NCBI GenBank assembly: GCA_022414725.1
Contig: CM039465.1
Coordinates: 21,538,201 to 21,602,200, forward strand
Reading direction: 5' to 3'
Source of the DNA: Microglena sp. YARC
Taxonomy: Eukaryota; Chlorophyta; Chlorophyceae; Chlamydomonadales; Chlamydomonadaceae
Length of the DNA: 64,000 nucleotides
The position numbers and the translations under genes were made by a program. The notes under the pieces were generated by a model. It had not been told where the DNA came from and ran no database searches. It saw only the letters and a program-made list of their open reading frames with translations. Below, piece after piece: positions 1 to 10,935 of the stretch. Every line of letters starts with the position of its first letter. The first letter of the stretch is position 1.

Positions 1-1052
1 ACCCTCGCGGTGTCAAGTAGACTTTAACATGTAATGTAATGTAAAGAAGGGAGCAGGCTATACGATTGGTTGCGTCTCACAACTTGGAGCCGGGGTCCTT
101 CTGATTACCTGAACAACCCTGTTGAGCACCAGGAGTGCAATCATATGATTAGGTGTACAAGTTGTCATTGTATGCCCAGTTATATCAGTTTAATATTCCC
201 AGGCCCAATTATTTGTTAATCCCATGCCCGTGTTAATATTAATGCCTGTGCCCAGGGATTAATTTCTGCTTTTGGAATATTGAATGTGGATACAATTGAA
301 CCGCTATGGCAATGAAAGTGGTTAAAAAATTGAACCGCTAAGGCATGTAACTTGCAACCAATTATGGTTGGCTCCAGATTTATAATTACGGCCGAAGTAA
401 GTACGTATACGGTAATTATTTTGTTCACATTTTGGTTCAACCGCCAAGCTCAAATACCGCCAACATCTCAGACGCCTGCGGGGTACGTGAAACGTTTTTT
501 ACATTTCTGTTGTGCGTTGGGGAAACAGATTTTACAGCAGAAGTGTAACAGAGCCTGCCACGACCGAAACAAGGTAGTTTGAAATAAATTAATTGTAGCC
601 TTGTTGTAGACGTTCTCCCTTGCAAGTCATTCTGGTATCAGGTATTGCAAGGTACTGCTCAGGTCGTACGGTACTACGGTAAGGAAGGTCCCCCCAAACA
701 CGAATTATTTACATCTTGCGATTGTTCAGAGCAGAATGAAGATGTTCTAAAGTGTCAGAGTAATTTGCATACACTCGGCCTTGGATGTAAACAGTAAGCC
801 AGAAAGGCAGAATTGAAGGCAGGAAAGTAGGCGCAATAAATGTGGAAGTTCGAACCGGTGCCGGATGCCGGTTGCGCTATAACGACGCAGGCCCAGCGCA
901 GGTTGATAGTACTCCCCGATCCCCGGATCCCACGGTCACACGGCAAGTTGTCCAGACCCGGCAGTACAGCAGTTTGGATGTCTACGGATGTAGACGCGCC
1001 TACATCCACTCAGCGAAACCCGTTTTCGACCCTCAATTTTTCAGGTCGACAC
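1..1052. other. Unassigned sequence left of the transposon nest
   Basis: I see no gene, RNA or clear repeat here. Open frames are below 90 codons, overlap on both strands and have no recognisable domain. Base composition shifts from AT-rich (1-800) to more GC-rich (840-1050). Confidence 0.5.
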
Positions 1053-1435
1053 CAGGGTACTACTAAGCGCGCGCGGCGAGCGCGGCCCGCACTGCCTTTT
1101 TGAGCCCATCTGCGCGTTTCGTGCAGTTTTTATCAACCCCTGTGCGCGGAGCGCGCTGCTTTTTTGAATATTACAGCGCTTTCCTATTTCACTCACTCAG
1201 AGAAAGCGCAGAAAAGCGCAGAAACCGCTGTCCCCACGTGCGCTTTCTCATTTTTTGAGTGTGAGTCATTGAGTGACTCAAGGGCTGGATTGACTAGGGG
1301 CGTGTTTCCAGTGGACCAAATAGTTCAACTGTGGGCGCCAGCGTGGCACGAGTGTTTCCAGTGGGCACAGTTCAACTTCAACAGTTCAACTTTTCGCCGA
1401 TGTGGCACGCCAGGTGGGCAGCCACGTCAGGGTTT

Positions 1436-1562
1436 GTCCGTCGCCCTCCCCCCTCAACAGTTCAACTGTTGAGCAATCCCGAACACCCCCCCCCCACCCC
1501 CACCCCACCCCCTGTTCGGGATTGCTCAACAATTCAACTATTTTGGGGGGAGGGCGGTGGAC
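1436..1562. repeat. 50-bp inverted repeat around a C-rich loop
   Basis: The arms 1436-1485 and 1513-1562 are near-perfect inverted copies, both containing TTGAGCAATCCCGAACA or its complement. They are separated by a run of C and A/C about 27 bp long. The structure lies inside the MITE and could fold as a cruciform. Confidence 0.75.
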
Positions 1563-1722
1563 AATTTCGAGGGAGGGCGTTGGACAAAATCACAACAGTG
1601 ATACAGCGGCGAGCATCTTCGCAGATTCTCCCCGAGATCTGTCAACACGCCCCAAGTTGCGAGTAATTGGGAGCCAATTTCAAGTTGGATGGGCGAAGAC
1701 ATGAAAGAAAGGCGGGAATTAA

Positions 1723-2685
1723 TGTAACACTGGTGATTTGGTTGCTATGGCGCGCGCTATAGAGTGACCTACAATACAACAGTAACACACTGACTGATAA
1801 GCAGACGAGTATGGTATTGCTACACTCTGACTAACACAGGTGTACTTCTCTTATTTTCTACACGAGTGAACCAGACTGGTCTGCGACACTGGTGACTAAT
1901 ACCACGTAGGTAGGAAAGATAGGCACGGGGCTTAGATCCGTACTTCTCAAGGGGGAGGGTGGGGAGGGTGTCGTACGTTGACGAGTAACACGGAATCCGT
2001 GCCTACGGCAGGAAAGACAGCCGAGCGCTATTACTTGCTCGTACTGCTTAGGGGGACTTTCCTAATTCCGTCTATGACAGGACAGAGAGGAACGGCGCTC
2101 TTGCTCGTAACTTTCCGGGGGGAACTAATCTAATTCCGAGCCTAAGCGCAAGGATCAGGCAATAGCACCACTAAGGTACGTACTTGCTCAGAGGTCTTGG
2201 GTATCCAGGGCTTGGTAATCAGGGTCTTGGGTCGGGACAAGGATATGTCCGACAGGGCGATGCGGGGGATCCAAGAGAACTCACGTAGAGGAAACTGGGA
2301 CAAGGGACGGGGCTCCAGGGGTGACTCTTGACTCGGGGTTACAAGTGAATTATAATATAATTAAAGACTCAGGCGTAGGCACTCTATTTATAGCTTTTCC
2401 CATCGGAATATTCCTAAAGAACATTCCTCGAACATTCCTTCGAATATTCCCAATTGGATCTTCTCTCAAAGGGTCGCTCCCAAACGGACCTTTCCCTAGG
2501 AATATCCCCCACGGAACCTTGCATCAGCCAACTAGATCTCGGATCGGGAACATTGGACGGACCCCTACTATTGTGACGGAACCTTCCGCAGGTCCTCGCC
2601 CAAACTACTACTCGAAGCTCTCATATCTGACTGTACTGCGCTACGTGCGCGTATATTCGTGTCACACCCGAATCGTGGTGTAACA
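1723..2685 (-). repeat. 3' LTR of Ty3 element 1
   Basis: This is the intact 963-bp copy. It matches 7913-8238 plus 30478-31114 base for base except about six substitutions. The purine tract GTAGTGGGGGTGAG, read on the minus strand, abuts it at 2686 and is the polypurine tract for plus-strand DNA priming. Confidence 0.93.
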
Positions 2686-3249
2686 CTCACCCCCACTACC
2701 TCAAGCAAATGATGCCCTCATCATTAGAACTGAACTCTGCTGGGACTATCTACTAGGTGAGAAGACAAAAGAACTACTTAAATCCTGACTTGGATACTTG
2801 GACTTGAAATCTTGGGCTTGAAATCTTGGACTCGGACTTGGAAACTTGGACTATTACTATTTATCTACCATGTACCGGATAGTGTAGGTACTTGCATCAG
2901 GGTCCTATGCTACTACAACCGTTCTATTTAGTCAAAAAAAAGATTCCTCGGGGGGGCACGGGTGAGTACAAAAAAAACTAAATAGAAATGTAGCCCACAT
3001 CAAGGCGCACGCCGGGGGCGTGAGCTGGTGCCAGGTAGGCGGTGAGGGCGCTGGTGGCTGGTACCATCAGTGTCCTCGTAGTCCTCGCCTTGCTGGTTGT
3101 TGAGCAAGGGCAGGAGGGGGGACTCTTCGTCCATGGGCCCCACTGTAACCGTGGTGGCGAGTGGGACATGTGGCAGAGAGGGGTCCGGGTTTGCAGTGTG
3201 ATAGGCACTGAACAAGGCTGGAGCTTGAGCTGCAAGGGTGGTGGCTGAC
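2686..3249 (-). pseudogene. Chromodomain end and 3' untranslated part of Ty3 element 1
   Basis: After removing element 2 and one CTGAC copy, the minus-strand frame from 6064 continues without a shift into 3249-3000. It supplies the last part of the chromodomain (SWLSATTLAAQAPALF across the junction) and a hydrophilic tail ending in SRPRRAP near 3000. The rest, 2686-2999, is noncoding and ends in the polypurine tract. Confidence 0.75.
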
Positions 3250-3642
3250 TGTAACAATGAGAAACCGAGGAACGAGGGAATCACTGGTTTCGATATCCCA
3301 TATGCCGGCGATGAGACCGGGCTCGAACGAAGAGCAAGGACACCAAATGCTTATCGTTGATAAGACTTGGTTCCAACAGTTGGGGGACGAGTTTTATGAT
3401 GCTGACGGAGGACCATGGGACGAGACACATGATAACTGTCGATGTGTCGATCTCGATACATCAAACGGTCGATGTATGGAGGAACATGGATCGGTCGATG
3501 CAACGAGGCGACCGATCATGACTGCAACTACAGTCAACCGATTTGACTTATCATGACTACAACGATAGTCATTTGACAAGAACGAACCACTCGATGAGGC
3601 GTCCCTCGGTCGTGGTGAGATTGAACGTAATTAACTATTACA
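3250..3642 (-). repeat. 3' LTR of Ty3 element 2
   Basis: This is a direct repeat of 5671-6063 with about two substitutions. It sits next to the polypurine tract at 3643-3656. Confidence 0.93.
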
Positions 3643-3715
3643 TTCTCCCCCATCTAGCTTGCGTCACCGAAACAAGCGAATTCTACAATATATGTCAAGA
3701 AGTAGGCGCGAACTA

Positions 3716-5365
3716 CTAACGAAACCGGTCTCCTTGTTTTACAAGGGGAAGACTGTCCCAATAGTCTTCAACGAGGTGGGGTACGTGCTTGGCAAGAGTG
3801 GAAGCCTCTTCCCAAGTGTGGGTATCTCCGGGGCCTTGCCACTTGACGAAGTAAGAAAGTTTCTTACGTTTGTCACGACGGTGGTCAATAAGGCGGTCAA
3901 CTGAGAACAAGTCTTGGTCAACAATCCATGGACCAGATGGAGGGGGTTGAACGGACCCGTCGGAGCGATATAACGATACGAGTGAGACATGAAAAACGTC
4001 ATGAATCTTCCAACTTTCCGGTAACTGAAGGCGAACGGCAATGGTTTCTTCATTGACACCTTTGGAAAAAACCTGTGTGACCGGGAAAGGTCCTACAAAC
4101 TTGGGCAACAATTTTCTGGCAAAACGAGATGTGAACTTGAGGTTCTTAGAGGAAAGCAGAACCTTGTTTCCAACGAGAAAGTGAACAGGTTTGCGACGGG
4201 TGTCTGCATAGGATTTCTGGCGATCTTGGGCTTGGACAATAAATTGTTTAGCCAAAACGAGAGCCGACGTGATGTTATCCGTGAATAAACGAGCAGCGGG
4301 GAGACGGCTTTCTTCTATTAGTGACGTGGGCAAACTTGGGTGACGCCCGTGATTCAGATAAAAGGGTGTGGTCTGAATTGAACTGTGCCATGCATTGTTG
4401 ATTGCAAACTGGGCCATGGGCAATAACTCGTGCCAATTGGTTTGTTTGGCGTTCACAAAGTGACGGAGTGTTTCTTCCAACACACGGTTCATACGCTCTG
4501 TTTGGCCGTCAGTTTGTGGATGGAATGCGGTGGACATGCGCAATTTGGTTCCCCAAATTTTGCAAACGGCGGTCCAAAAAATGCTGGTGAATTTGGAATC
4601 ACGGTCAGCAACAATTGACGTGGGTAAACCAAAACGACTTATGACGTGGTCAACAATAAGACGGGCAGTTGTTTGGGCTGTTGCATCAGTGTGGGTGGGA
4701 ATAAAAATGGCCATTTTGGACAGACGGTCAACAACAACTATGAGGGCATCAAATCGACTGTTAGAGGCTTTTGGAAGGCCAACAATGAAGTCCATTGAGA
4801 TGCTTTGCCAACATTCAGTGGGGGGCTGGAGTGGGTGCAAGGTGCCGTGGGGGGTGTTTGTTTTGGCTTTGTTGAGTTGGCATGGTGGGCAAGTTTGTAC
4901 GTATTGGGTCACATCTCTGCGCATGCCTGGCCACCAGAATTGACGAGATACTAGTTCAAAGGTGCGATCTACACCTGGATGGCCTGAATACTGGGCATCG
5001 TGTAACTCATGTAAGATGCGTAGTTTGATTGAGGTGGAATTGGGGACAATGATTTGGGATGGTTGTGGCCCTCGACCAACGGTTTGAGTGCCAACCCAAA
5101 AACCTGAAGCATGAAGTTGGAGGGGGTGAGGAGGGTTGTCAAACCAGGGATCTGATGCATATGATGTCCCCTGTCTCGAAGTGGCGTTGCCTGGTTGGGG
5201 CGGGGCCACGGGCAGGGGTGGGGGCCTGGCCTGCGTTGGCCTGGCCTGCAGGGGCTTGCCTTCCAGGGGCCGGGCCAGGTTGGGCGGTGGCCTGGCCACT
5301 TTGCGCGGCCAGGAAGGTCGCCATGATCGCCTGCATGGCGGTCTGTAGCGACTGGAACGAGGCAC
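3716..5365 (-). CDS. Ty3 element 2 integrase-chromodomain polyprotein (deleted Pol)
   Basis: This 549-codon open frame encodes the DNA-integration part of a chromovirus Pol. After a Pro-rich stretch (about residues 25-85) in which the gag region runs out of frame, it has the HHCC finger (SGHPGVDRTFE and TCPPC). The integrase core follows with all three acidic residues in context: SMDFIVGLP, VADRDSKFTS and HPQTDGQTERMN. A chromodomain comes near the C terminus (SYFVKWQGPGDTHTWEEA). In the family the chromodomain steers integration to chromatin marks. Protease, RT and RNase H are absent, so the element can only move with enzymes supplied in trans. The first Met lies in the out-of-frame gag region and is unlikely to be the true start. 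Confidence 0.88.
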   Translation of the reverse strand: MPRSSRYRPPCRRSWRPSWPRKVARPPPNLARPLEGKPLQARPTQARPPPLPVAPPQPGNATSRQGTSYASDPWFDNPPHPLQLHASGFWVGTQTVGRGPQPSQIIVPNSTSIKLRILHELHDAQYSGHPGVDRTFELVSRQFWWPGMRRDVTQYVQTCPPCQLNKAKTNTPHGTLHPLQPPTECWQSISMDFIVGLPKASNSRFDALIVVVDRLSKMAIFIPTHTDATAQTTARLIVDHVISRFGLPTSIVADRDSKFTSIFWTAVCKIWGTKLRMSTAFHPQTDGQTERMNRVLEETLRHFVNAKQTNWHELLPMAQFAINNAWHSSIQTTPFYLNHGRHPSLPTSLIEESRLPAARLFTDNITSALVLAKQFIVQAQDRQKSYADTRRKPVHFLVGNKVLLSSKNLKFTSRFARKLLPKFVGPFPVTQVFSKGVNEETIAVRLQLPESWKIHDVFHVSLVSLYRSDGSVQPPPSGPWIVDQDLFSVDRLIDHRRDKRKKLSYFVKWQGPGDTHTWEEASTLAKHVPHLVEDYWDSLPLVKQGDRFR

Positions 5366-5519
5366 GGATTTCAGAAGAAGTCATGGCTTCTTACTCCATG
5401 TCCTCCGGTTCCGAGGGGAGGTCTGGGTCCAGGTTGGGGTCAGATTGGCCTCCAGGTGGGCCATCTGTGGCTGGGGGTGGGCTAGTGCCACCCTCTGCCT
5501 GGTCTAAATTCATTGCCGC
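5139..5519 (-). pseudogene. Ty3 element 2 gag N-terminal remnant
   Basis: On the minus strand an ATG near 5512 starts an acidic, Pro/Gly-rich peptide (MNLDQAEGGTSP) that meets a stop just before ATG 5384. From 5384 an 81-codon frame (MTSSEIRASFQSLQTAMQA, then Gln/Ala/Pro-rich) resembles the start of chromovirus Gag. It then runs into the integrase region in another frame, which marks the internal deletion joint. The Gag assignment rests on position and composition only. Confidence 0.5.
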
Positions 5520-5670
5520 GAACTCTTCCGAACAGTCGTAAAAATTGCTCACTGCAAATTAAGAAGGGAGGATCGGAACAATAGCGAAAATGATTCGGAA
5601 AAATAATTATGGAGGAGCGGGAAGGGTTAGCGTGAAAAACTGGATCGGGAGCAAAAGCTCCGAGACCAAA

Positions 5671-6063
5671 TGTACCAATGAGAAACCGAGGAACGAGGGA
5701 ATCACTGGTTTCGATATCCCAAATGCCGGCGATGAGACCGGGCTCGAACGAAGAGCAAGGACACCAAATGCTTATCGTTGATAAGACTTGGTTCCAACAG
5801 TTGGGGGACGAGTTTTATGATGCTGACGGAGGACCATGGGACGAGACACATGATAACTGTCGATGTGTCGATCTCGATACATCAAACGGTCGATGTATGG
5901 AGGAACATGGATCGGTCGATGCAACGAGGCGACCGATCATGACTGCAACTACAGTCAACCGATTTGACTTATCATGACTACAACGATAGTCATTTGACAA
6001 GAACGAACCACTCGATGAGGCGTCCCTCGGTCGTGGTGAGATTGAACGTAATTAACTATTACA
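5671..6063 (-). repeat. 5' LTR of Ty3 element 2
   Basis: This is a direct repeat of 3250-3642. On its left (downstream on the minus strand) lies TTGGTCTCGGAGCTTTT, the presumed primer-binding site. Confidence 0.92.
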
Positions 6064-7912
6064 CTGACAGCCATGAGTTGTCGTACTCTGGCTTGTTCTG
6101 CCATTTGACTAAGTACACCGGGGCAAGGCCAGCGGTTATCTCGGCCAATTTGTGGTCCAGAATGGCTTCCACATCTGGATTTGCTGAGTGATCAGGTGGG
6201 ACGACTACCATGGGTTTGGTTGATGGCGCCCGAGATGGGAACTCTATGGTACCATCATCAAAGAGTCGCAACAACATGACATGGAACAGTGGGTGCCGCG
6301 TGTCTCCCTGGCGTAACTTGAGGCGATATGTCAGAGGGGAGGTATGGGCCATGATCAGATATGGCCCTTCATACCGTGGCTGCATTTTGGTGGGCTCATC
6401 TATCCGAAGGTAGACAAGGTCGCCTTCAGTGAACTCTCCCGGCCTGCGGTGCCTGTTGGCATACTTTGCCTGGCGAGCCTGGGCCCGGACAATGTGTCTC
6501 TTTGCTTCTGCCAAGTTCTCGGCCTGGAGTTTGAGGAACTCTCCAACCGCAGGCACTGATGCCGTTGGTTGTCCCGTCAGGAGGGTGAGTGGCGTGTTGA
6601 TGTTTTGCCCATAGGCCAGCTCGAAGGGTGCAAAACCAGTTGTGTGGTGAACACTGCTGTTGTATGCCATCTCTAGGGCTATGAGGTTGGTATCCCACTT
6701 TTTGGGGTGGGACCAGGCGTAGGCCTTGATCATGTCCACAACCGTGTGGTTGGTCCTCTCAGTTTGTCCATTGGTCTGTGGATGCCGTGCCGTGGACATG
6801 GCCAGTTTGGTGTCCAAGAGGGTCCAAAGGCACCGCCAAAAATGACTAGTGAACTTTGTGTCTCTGTCTGAAACTAGTACCCTTGGAATCCCAAACCGTG
6901 TGACTAAAAAATCAAAACAGAGTTGAGCTGCCTGAGGTGCTGTAACTGAAGTGGAACATGCCATGAGTATGACAATCTTGGTGATGGAGTCTTGCATGAC
7001 TAGGATAGAATCCTTCTTGCGTTGCGTGTTGGTCAGCGCCACGACAAAATCCATGGACCAAGTGTCAAATCTACTGTCTGGGCTTGGGAGAGGCTGGATA
7101 AGGCCCATGGGGATCTTGTTGGGGCACTTGATTTGCTGGCAAGATTCGCACGTGCGGATGTACCGTTGAATGATATCACCCATGCTTGGCCAGTAATAGT
7201 GTGGGGCTAGGCGGGCGAAGGTCTTGTCAACTCCGAGGTGCCCGCTGACACGGATATCATGTGCCTCGTGAAGGAGCTTGGTGTAGAGTGGCTCGTGGTC
7301 TGGGATGTAAACTCTTGTTTTGAACCAGAGCAACCCGTCCCGCCATTCATACTTTTGAGATCGTCCATTAATAGCCAGCATCTTGTGTTTACTGTAAATG
7401 GGATCAGATGGTGCACATGCTTCAATTTCCCTTTTCAGGTCAGGTGGTGTCACCACTTGTGTGGTCAGCACGTTGAGCTTTTGTATAGGATTCCGGCTGA
7501 GAGCATCGGGGACCACGTTTTTTGGCCCTAGTCTGTGGACGACCTCAAAATCGTACTCAGAGAGTTTCTCAACCCATCGAGCTTGACGACCAGTGAGGTT
7601 TGGCTGTGTAGGGAGAGACTTGACACTACTACTATCTGAGATGACAGTGAACTTGCGTCCCTTGAGGTGGTGTCTCCATACTTTGAGGCAGTGGACAACA
7701 GCCAACTGTTCCCTTTCATGGGCTGCATACTTGCATTCTGCGTCATTGAGCTTGCGGGACTCGTAGGCTACGACATACTCTTTTCCTTGATGATCGGTCT
7801 GCATGAGTGCAGCCCCAATAGCAAAATCCGACGCATCCGTGTGGACGGTGAATGGTGCTATAGGAGAAGGGGCCTGGATGATGGGATTCGACGCCAGAGC
7901 TTCGAAACCAAG
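6064..7912 (-). CDS. Ty3 element 1 RNase H-integrase-chromodomain polyprotein (5'-deleted Pol)
   Basis: The minus-strand frame is open from about 7890 (first Met 7804) to 6064. It holds the RNase H domain (VHTDASDFAIGAAL, then DSSSVKSL), an RNase H-integrase linker, and the HHCC finger (SGHLGVDKTF, TCESCQ). The integrase core has its acidic residues in SMDFVVAL, VSDRDTKFTSHFW and QTNGQTERTN, and the start of a chromodomain follows (VYLVKWQNKPEYDNSW). Element 2 cuts the chromodomain; its remainder is at 3000-3249. The frame begins right after the presumed primer site next to the 5' LTR, at what should be the end of RT, so gag, protease and RT were lost in one deletion. Confidence 0.88.
7892..7912 (-). 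promoter_or_regulatory. Putative primer-binding site of Ty3 element 1
   Basis: On the minus strand TTGGTTTCGAAGCTCTGG directly follows the 5' LTR. Element 2 has TTGGTCTCGGAGCTTTT in the same place, and both resemble the initiator-tRNA-Met site TGGTATCAGAGC at 9 of 12 positions. In element 1 this stretch could also be read as the end of the RT coding region, so the call is tentative. Confidence 0.5.
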
Positions 7913-8238
7913 TGTAACACTGGTGATTTGGTTGCTATGGCGCGCGCTTTAGAGTGACCTACAATACAACAGTAACACACTGACTGATAAGCAGACGAGT
8001 ATGGTATTGCTACACTCTGACTAACACAGGTGTACTTCTCTTATTTTCTACACGAGTGAACCAGACTGGTCTGCGACACTGGTGACTAATCCCACGTAGG
8101 TAGGAAAGATAGGCACGGGGCTTAGATCCGTACTTCTCAAGGGGGAGGGTGGGGATGGTGTCGTACGTTGACGAGTAACACGGAATCCGTGCCTACGGCA
8201 GGAAAGACAGCCGAGCGCTATTACTTGCTCGTACTGCT
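7913..8238 (-). repeat. 5' LTR of Ty3 element 1, part 1 (split by the LINE)
   Basis: This matches 1723-2048 with three substitutions visible by eye. The LTR resumes at 30478 after the LINE and its duplicated 13-bp target. Confidence 0.92.
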
Positions 8239-8373
8239 AGGGACTACACCATTCGAATTTCCCATGTAACCTTCTCGCTACTCATTCTCCTTCTTAGCAT
8301 TCGCGTAGCGCATTCGCATCCTCCTGCGTCTGCGCTACCGAATGATACCACCTGCTCTCTGTTTCGTGCAGTT

Positions 8374-9456
8374 TTGGTCAACTCTCCCCGAAACTGCAAC
8401 CAAACAGGAGCTCATGCTTCCGCAGAGGCGATGCTGCTATCGAAGTGGCTGTCTTCAACATCTGACACGAGTCGCAGCAATCGCTGTGATTGCAGGGTGA
8501 TATGCGGTTATTTTGGTCGGCTGCACCTCTGGGCAGTCGGAAGTATGAATTTCCGGACAGAATGCGCCTCTCCCTGGACTTCCCAACAGGGGGGGATGCA
8601 AAGCGCGTATCCCTGGTGCATTCTTGATGGTCGCTGCCAGGAGCGAAGGCTCCATGCAATCGAGAAACCTACTAACGAACACTTTCCCCCTCCATGCAGG
8701 TACCCAGGACAGCTACCTGCTTTTTCGAACGCGGACCTTCCCACCGAGCGTCACATTACCCTTCTGAACGCGGACCCGCAGACCGATCGTCATAAACGAC
8801 TCCTGGCAACTACCACAAATACTAAGGCCTCATCACTCGAACAGCTCAAGCGCGACACAACTTGCCCAATCATGTACAAAATTAGCCCCCGTGCCGCACA
8901 AGAATTGCATAAGCAAGGAGAGTCGAAACAAGAAAAGCCGAAGCAGGGTAAGATCCATACTAGCGGCTCTGCGAATATAGAACACCGCATTGCTACCAAT
9001 TCCAACCTAACGCGACCATGCGATCAGGGCAATGCAGCGAACTCAGATCACCAACCTGCCGCCAGGACCCACATGAGACGATTTCTCAACCATGCAACCA
9101 TGCGACCAGGTGACCATGCCAACACCCAAAATCTAGATCACCAACTTGCTGTCAATACCCACATGAAGAGACCATGCCACCTTGCAATCATACCATCGTA
9201 CGACCCTTCACACACAGCATGCCCCCACCAAAAAGTCATCATCATAATAAACACCAAGTCTCCCCCCAAAGGAGCACAAGCCTCTCTCCAAAAGAGCACA
9301 AGTCTTCCTCCAAAGAAGCAACAAGCCTCATTAAAAACGAGCACAAGTCTTCCTACAAAGAAGCAACAAGCCTCATTACAAACGAGCACAAGTCTTCCTA
9401 CAAAGAAGCAACAAGCCTCATTACAAACGAGCACAAGTCTTCCTACAAAGAAGTAA
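8374..9456 (+). CDS. Unrecognised 360-codon frame in the 5' region of the LINE
   Basis: I do not recognise this product. The frame is hydrophilic and rich in Thr, Ser, Pro, His and Lys. It contains loosely repeated segments around DHQPAARTHMRR and DHQLAVNTHMKR, and it ends in a Lys/Gln/Ser repeat made by the 45-bp tandem array. No zinc knuckle or RNA-binding motif is evident. It could be an ORF1-type protein, or a 5' untranslated region kept open by chance. Position upstream of the protease region is the main argument for a coding role. Confidence 0.3.
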   Translation: MVNSPRNCNQTGAHASAEAMLLSKWLSSTSDTSRSNRCDCRVICGYFGRLHLWAVGSMNFRTECASPWTSQQGGMQSAYPWCILDGRCQERRLHAIEKPTNEHFPPPCRYPGQLPAFSNADLPTERHITLLNADPQTDRHKRLLATTTNTKASSLEQLKRDTTCPIMYKISPRAAQELHKQGESKQEKPKQGKIHTSGSANIEHRIATNSNLTRPCDQGNAANSDHQPAARTHMRRFLNHATMRPGDHANTQNLDHQLAVNTHMKRPCHLAIIPSYDPSHTACPHQKVIIIINTKSPPKGAQASLQKSTSLPPKKQQASLKTSTSLPTKKQQASLQTSTSLPTKKQQASLQTSTSLPTKK

Positions 9457-9545
9457 CAAGCCTCATTACAAACGAGCAAGTCTTCCTACAAAGGAGCAAC
9501 AAGCCTTCTTCCAAAGAAGCACAAATCTTCCCCCCAAAAAGTAAC
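9278..9545 (+). repeat. 45-bp tandem repeat in the LINE 5' region
   Basis: AGTCTTCCTACAAAGAAGC recurs at 9301, 9346, 9391, 9436 and 9478, so the period is 45 bp (15 codons) with one 3-bp loss. Degenerate units continue on both sides. Confidence 0.85.
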
Positions 9546-9599
9546 AAGCCTTCCCACAAAGAAGCTAAAGCCCCTCTCCCCAAAAGCATCCAGTAGAGT

Positions 9600-10180
9600 A
9601 GGCACCCTGGCCCAATATGTACACCATGTGCAACCTAGGTGTGATCAGAGGATGGCCCAAAGACACTCCTGGGTAAATCCATACCTGAGCATGTGCCCTC
9701 ATGGTGATACCATTTCTAGTATTTTTTCGGTGGTGGCTCACTCCCTATGCTCAGACGCATGGGCCCAGGGCTCATACTATGGAACATTATAATAGCGGGA
9801 TGGGAATTAATCACCACATGCATCTACCTGACCCTGCCAGACTGCCCCCCCCCCTACCCTAAACAGAGCTACTAGACGTAGACAGGGAAGAGGCAGCAAG
9901 GCTTTTATCTATAAGGCACGGAGATGCTCATGTAAGAAGACGTGGTCCCCTGCCGCCCCCTGCCTCATCATCGGAACCTCCATGCTATTATATTACCTCC
10001 CGGTAACCACCTGCTTGTATTACCTCATGACTCCCCAGGTCATCACCAGCCTCATACACCTCACCATCCTCACTAGCCTAATTACACCTCAACCCGCTTG
10101 CCTGCCCCCTCACCCCACCTGTAGAGGAAGGGGTCAGACCTCGCCCCCACTCCATACCCCCTTACCCCCGCCCCACCCCT
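9600..10180 (+). other. LINE leader without a clear frame
   Basis: I see no recognisable domain. The end (10080-10180) is C-rich. A related C-rich segment recurs at about 10310-10392, so this stretch belongs to a local ~214-bp duplication that also copied the start of the protease domain. Confidence 0.4.
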
Positions 10181-10290
10181 CATACTGGGAACCTCAAGTA
10201 TTCGACCTCTGCCAGGCCCACTCAATGAATAGCCAACTTGGGTTCCCCAGGCCACCAACAGCCTCCCCCACCCAGCCATCCCCACCAGCC
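10181..10290 (+). pseudogene. Josephin-like protease motif, copy 1 (N-terminal part only)
   Basis: The frame reads YWEPQVFDLCQAHSMNSQLG and then turns into Pro-rich sequence and a stop near 10290. It has the active-site arrangement Q-x4-C-x2-H-x2-N seen in copies 2 and 3 but lacks the His/Asn half. It lies 214 bp upstream of the same point in copy 2, so a local duplication seems to have made it. Confidence 0.6.
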
Positions 10291-10392
10291 TAAAACACAT
10301 CCAGATCCAACTGCCCACCCCCCCACCCCACGTGTAGAGGAGGAGACCAACCCCCTCTACCCCTCCCTCTTCTCCCCTCCCAACCCCACCTC

Positions 10393-10935
10393 CATACTGG
10401 GAACCCCAAGCATATAATTTCTGCCAGTCCCACGCCATAAATACCTAGGAGGTCCGTACATAGAACCCCTAGCTATCCTCGCATACGCTGATCACCTCCA
10501 CACCAGCCGCCGTAGAATTAGGGACGAGCACTACACAACTGGACACGGCCAGGGCAACTTCTCAGTCCCCCTGCTTAGCTCCTTCCTGCATCTACACCAC
10601 CCCATTGTGGGCATCCTTACCCCGTTGTATAACCCCCCTTACACCCCTGCTCAGCTTCCCCTTCCTAACCATGGACACCGAGAGACATACCCCAAGGGCA
10701 TCATGCCGGGCAGCACAAAGGAACAGATATTAGAGCGCCTCCACCCCCACCAGGCATGCATACTCAACTTCAGCACGGTATTTGGCCATGCAGCCACAAT
10801 CAAACACTTCCAGGGTGAGTGGTACTTGATAGACTCTCTCAAAAACCAACCCATTCTCCTGAACACCCTCGTAAATGGGCGAGCATCCAGGGCCACACCT
10901 ATACACTACAACCAGGACAACCCAATGAAGCATGG
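10393..10935 (+). pseudogene. Josephin-like cysteine protease, copy 2 (frameshifted)
   Basis: Copy 2 covers the whole domain but in three frames. YWEPQAYNFCQSHAIN (10395) has the Q-x4-C-x2-H-x2-N motif. A gap of about 4 nt near 10440 shifts the frame to YLGGPYIEPLAILAYADHL. The His/Asn half FGHAATIKHFQGEWYLIDS follows near 10785-10850, then another shift leads to WASIQGHTYTL. Copy 3 aligns along the whole length (GIMPGSTKEQIL against GIMLGSSQMQIL; QGHTYTL against QGHIYTL). In ataxin-3-type Josephin proteases the corresponding Gln, Cys, His and Asn form the active site of a deubiquitinase. The substrate here is unknown. Confidence 0.65.

Larger units (their letters stand above)
3250..6063 (-). 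mobile_element. Ty3/gypsy element 2, internally deleted, inside element 1
   Basis: The LTRs 3250-3642 and 5671-6063 (393 bp, starting TGTAMCAATG and ending TTACA) differ at about two positions. They are flanked by a perfect CTGAC duplication (3245-3249 and 6064-6068). On the minus strand the 5' LTR is followed by TTGGTCTCGGAGCTTTT, a likely primer-binding site. The tract ATGGGGGAGAA precedes the 3' LTR. The 2.8-kb element keeps a gag start and integrase plus chromodomain but lacks protease, RT and RNase H. Confidence 0.93.
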
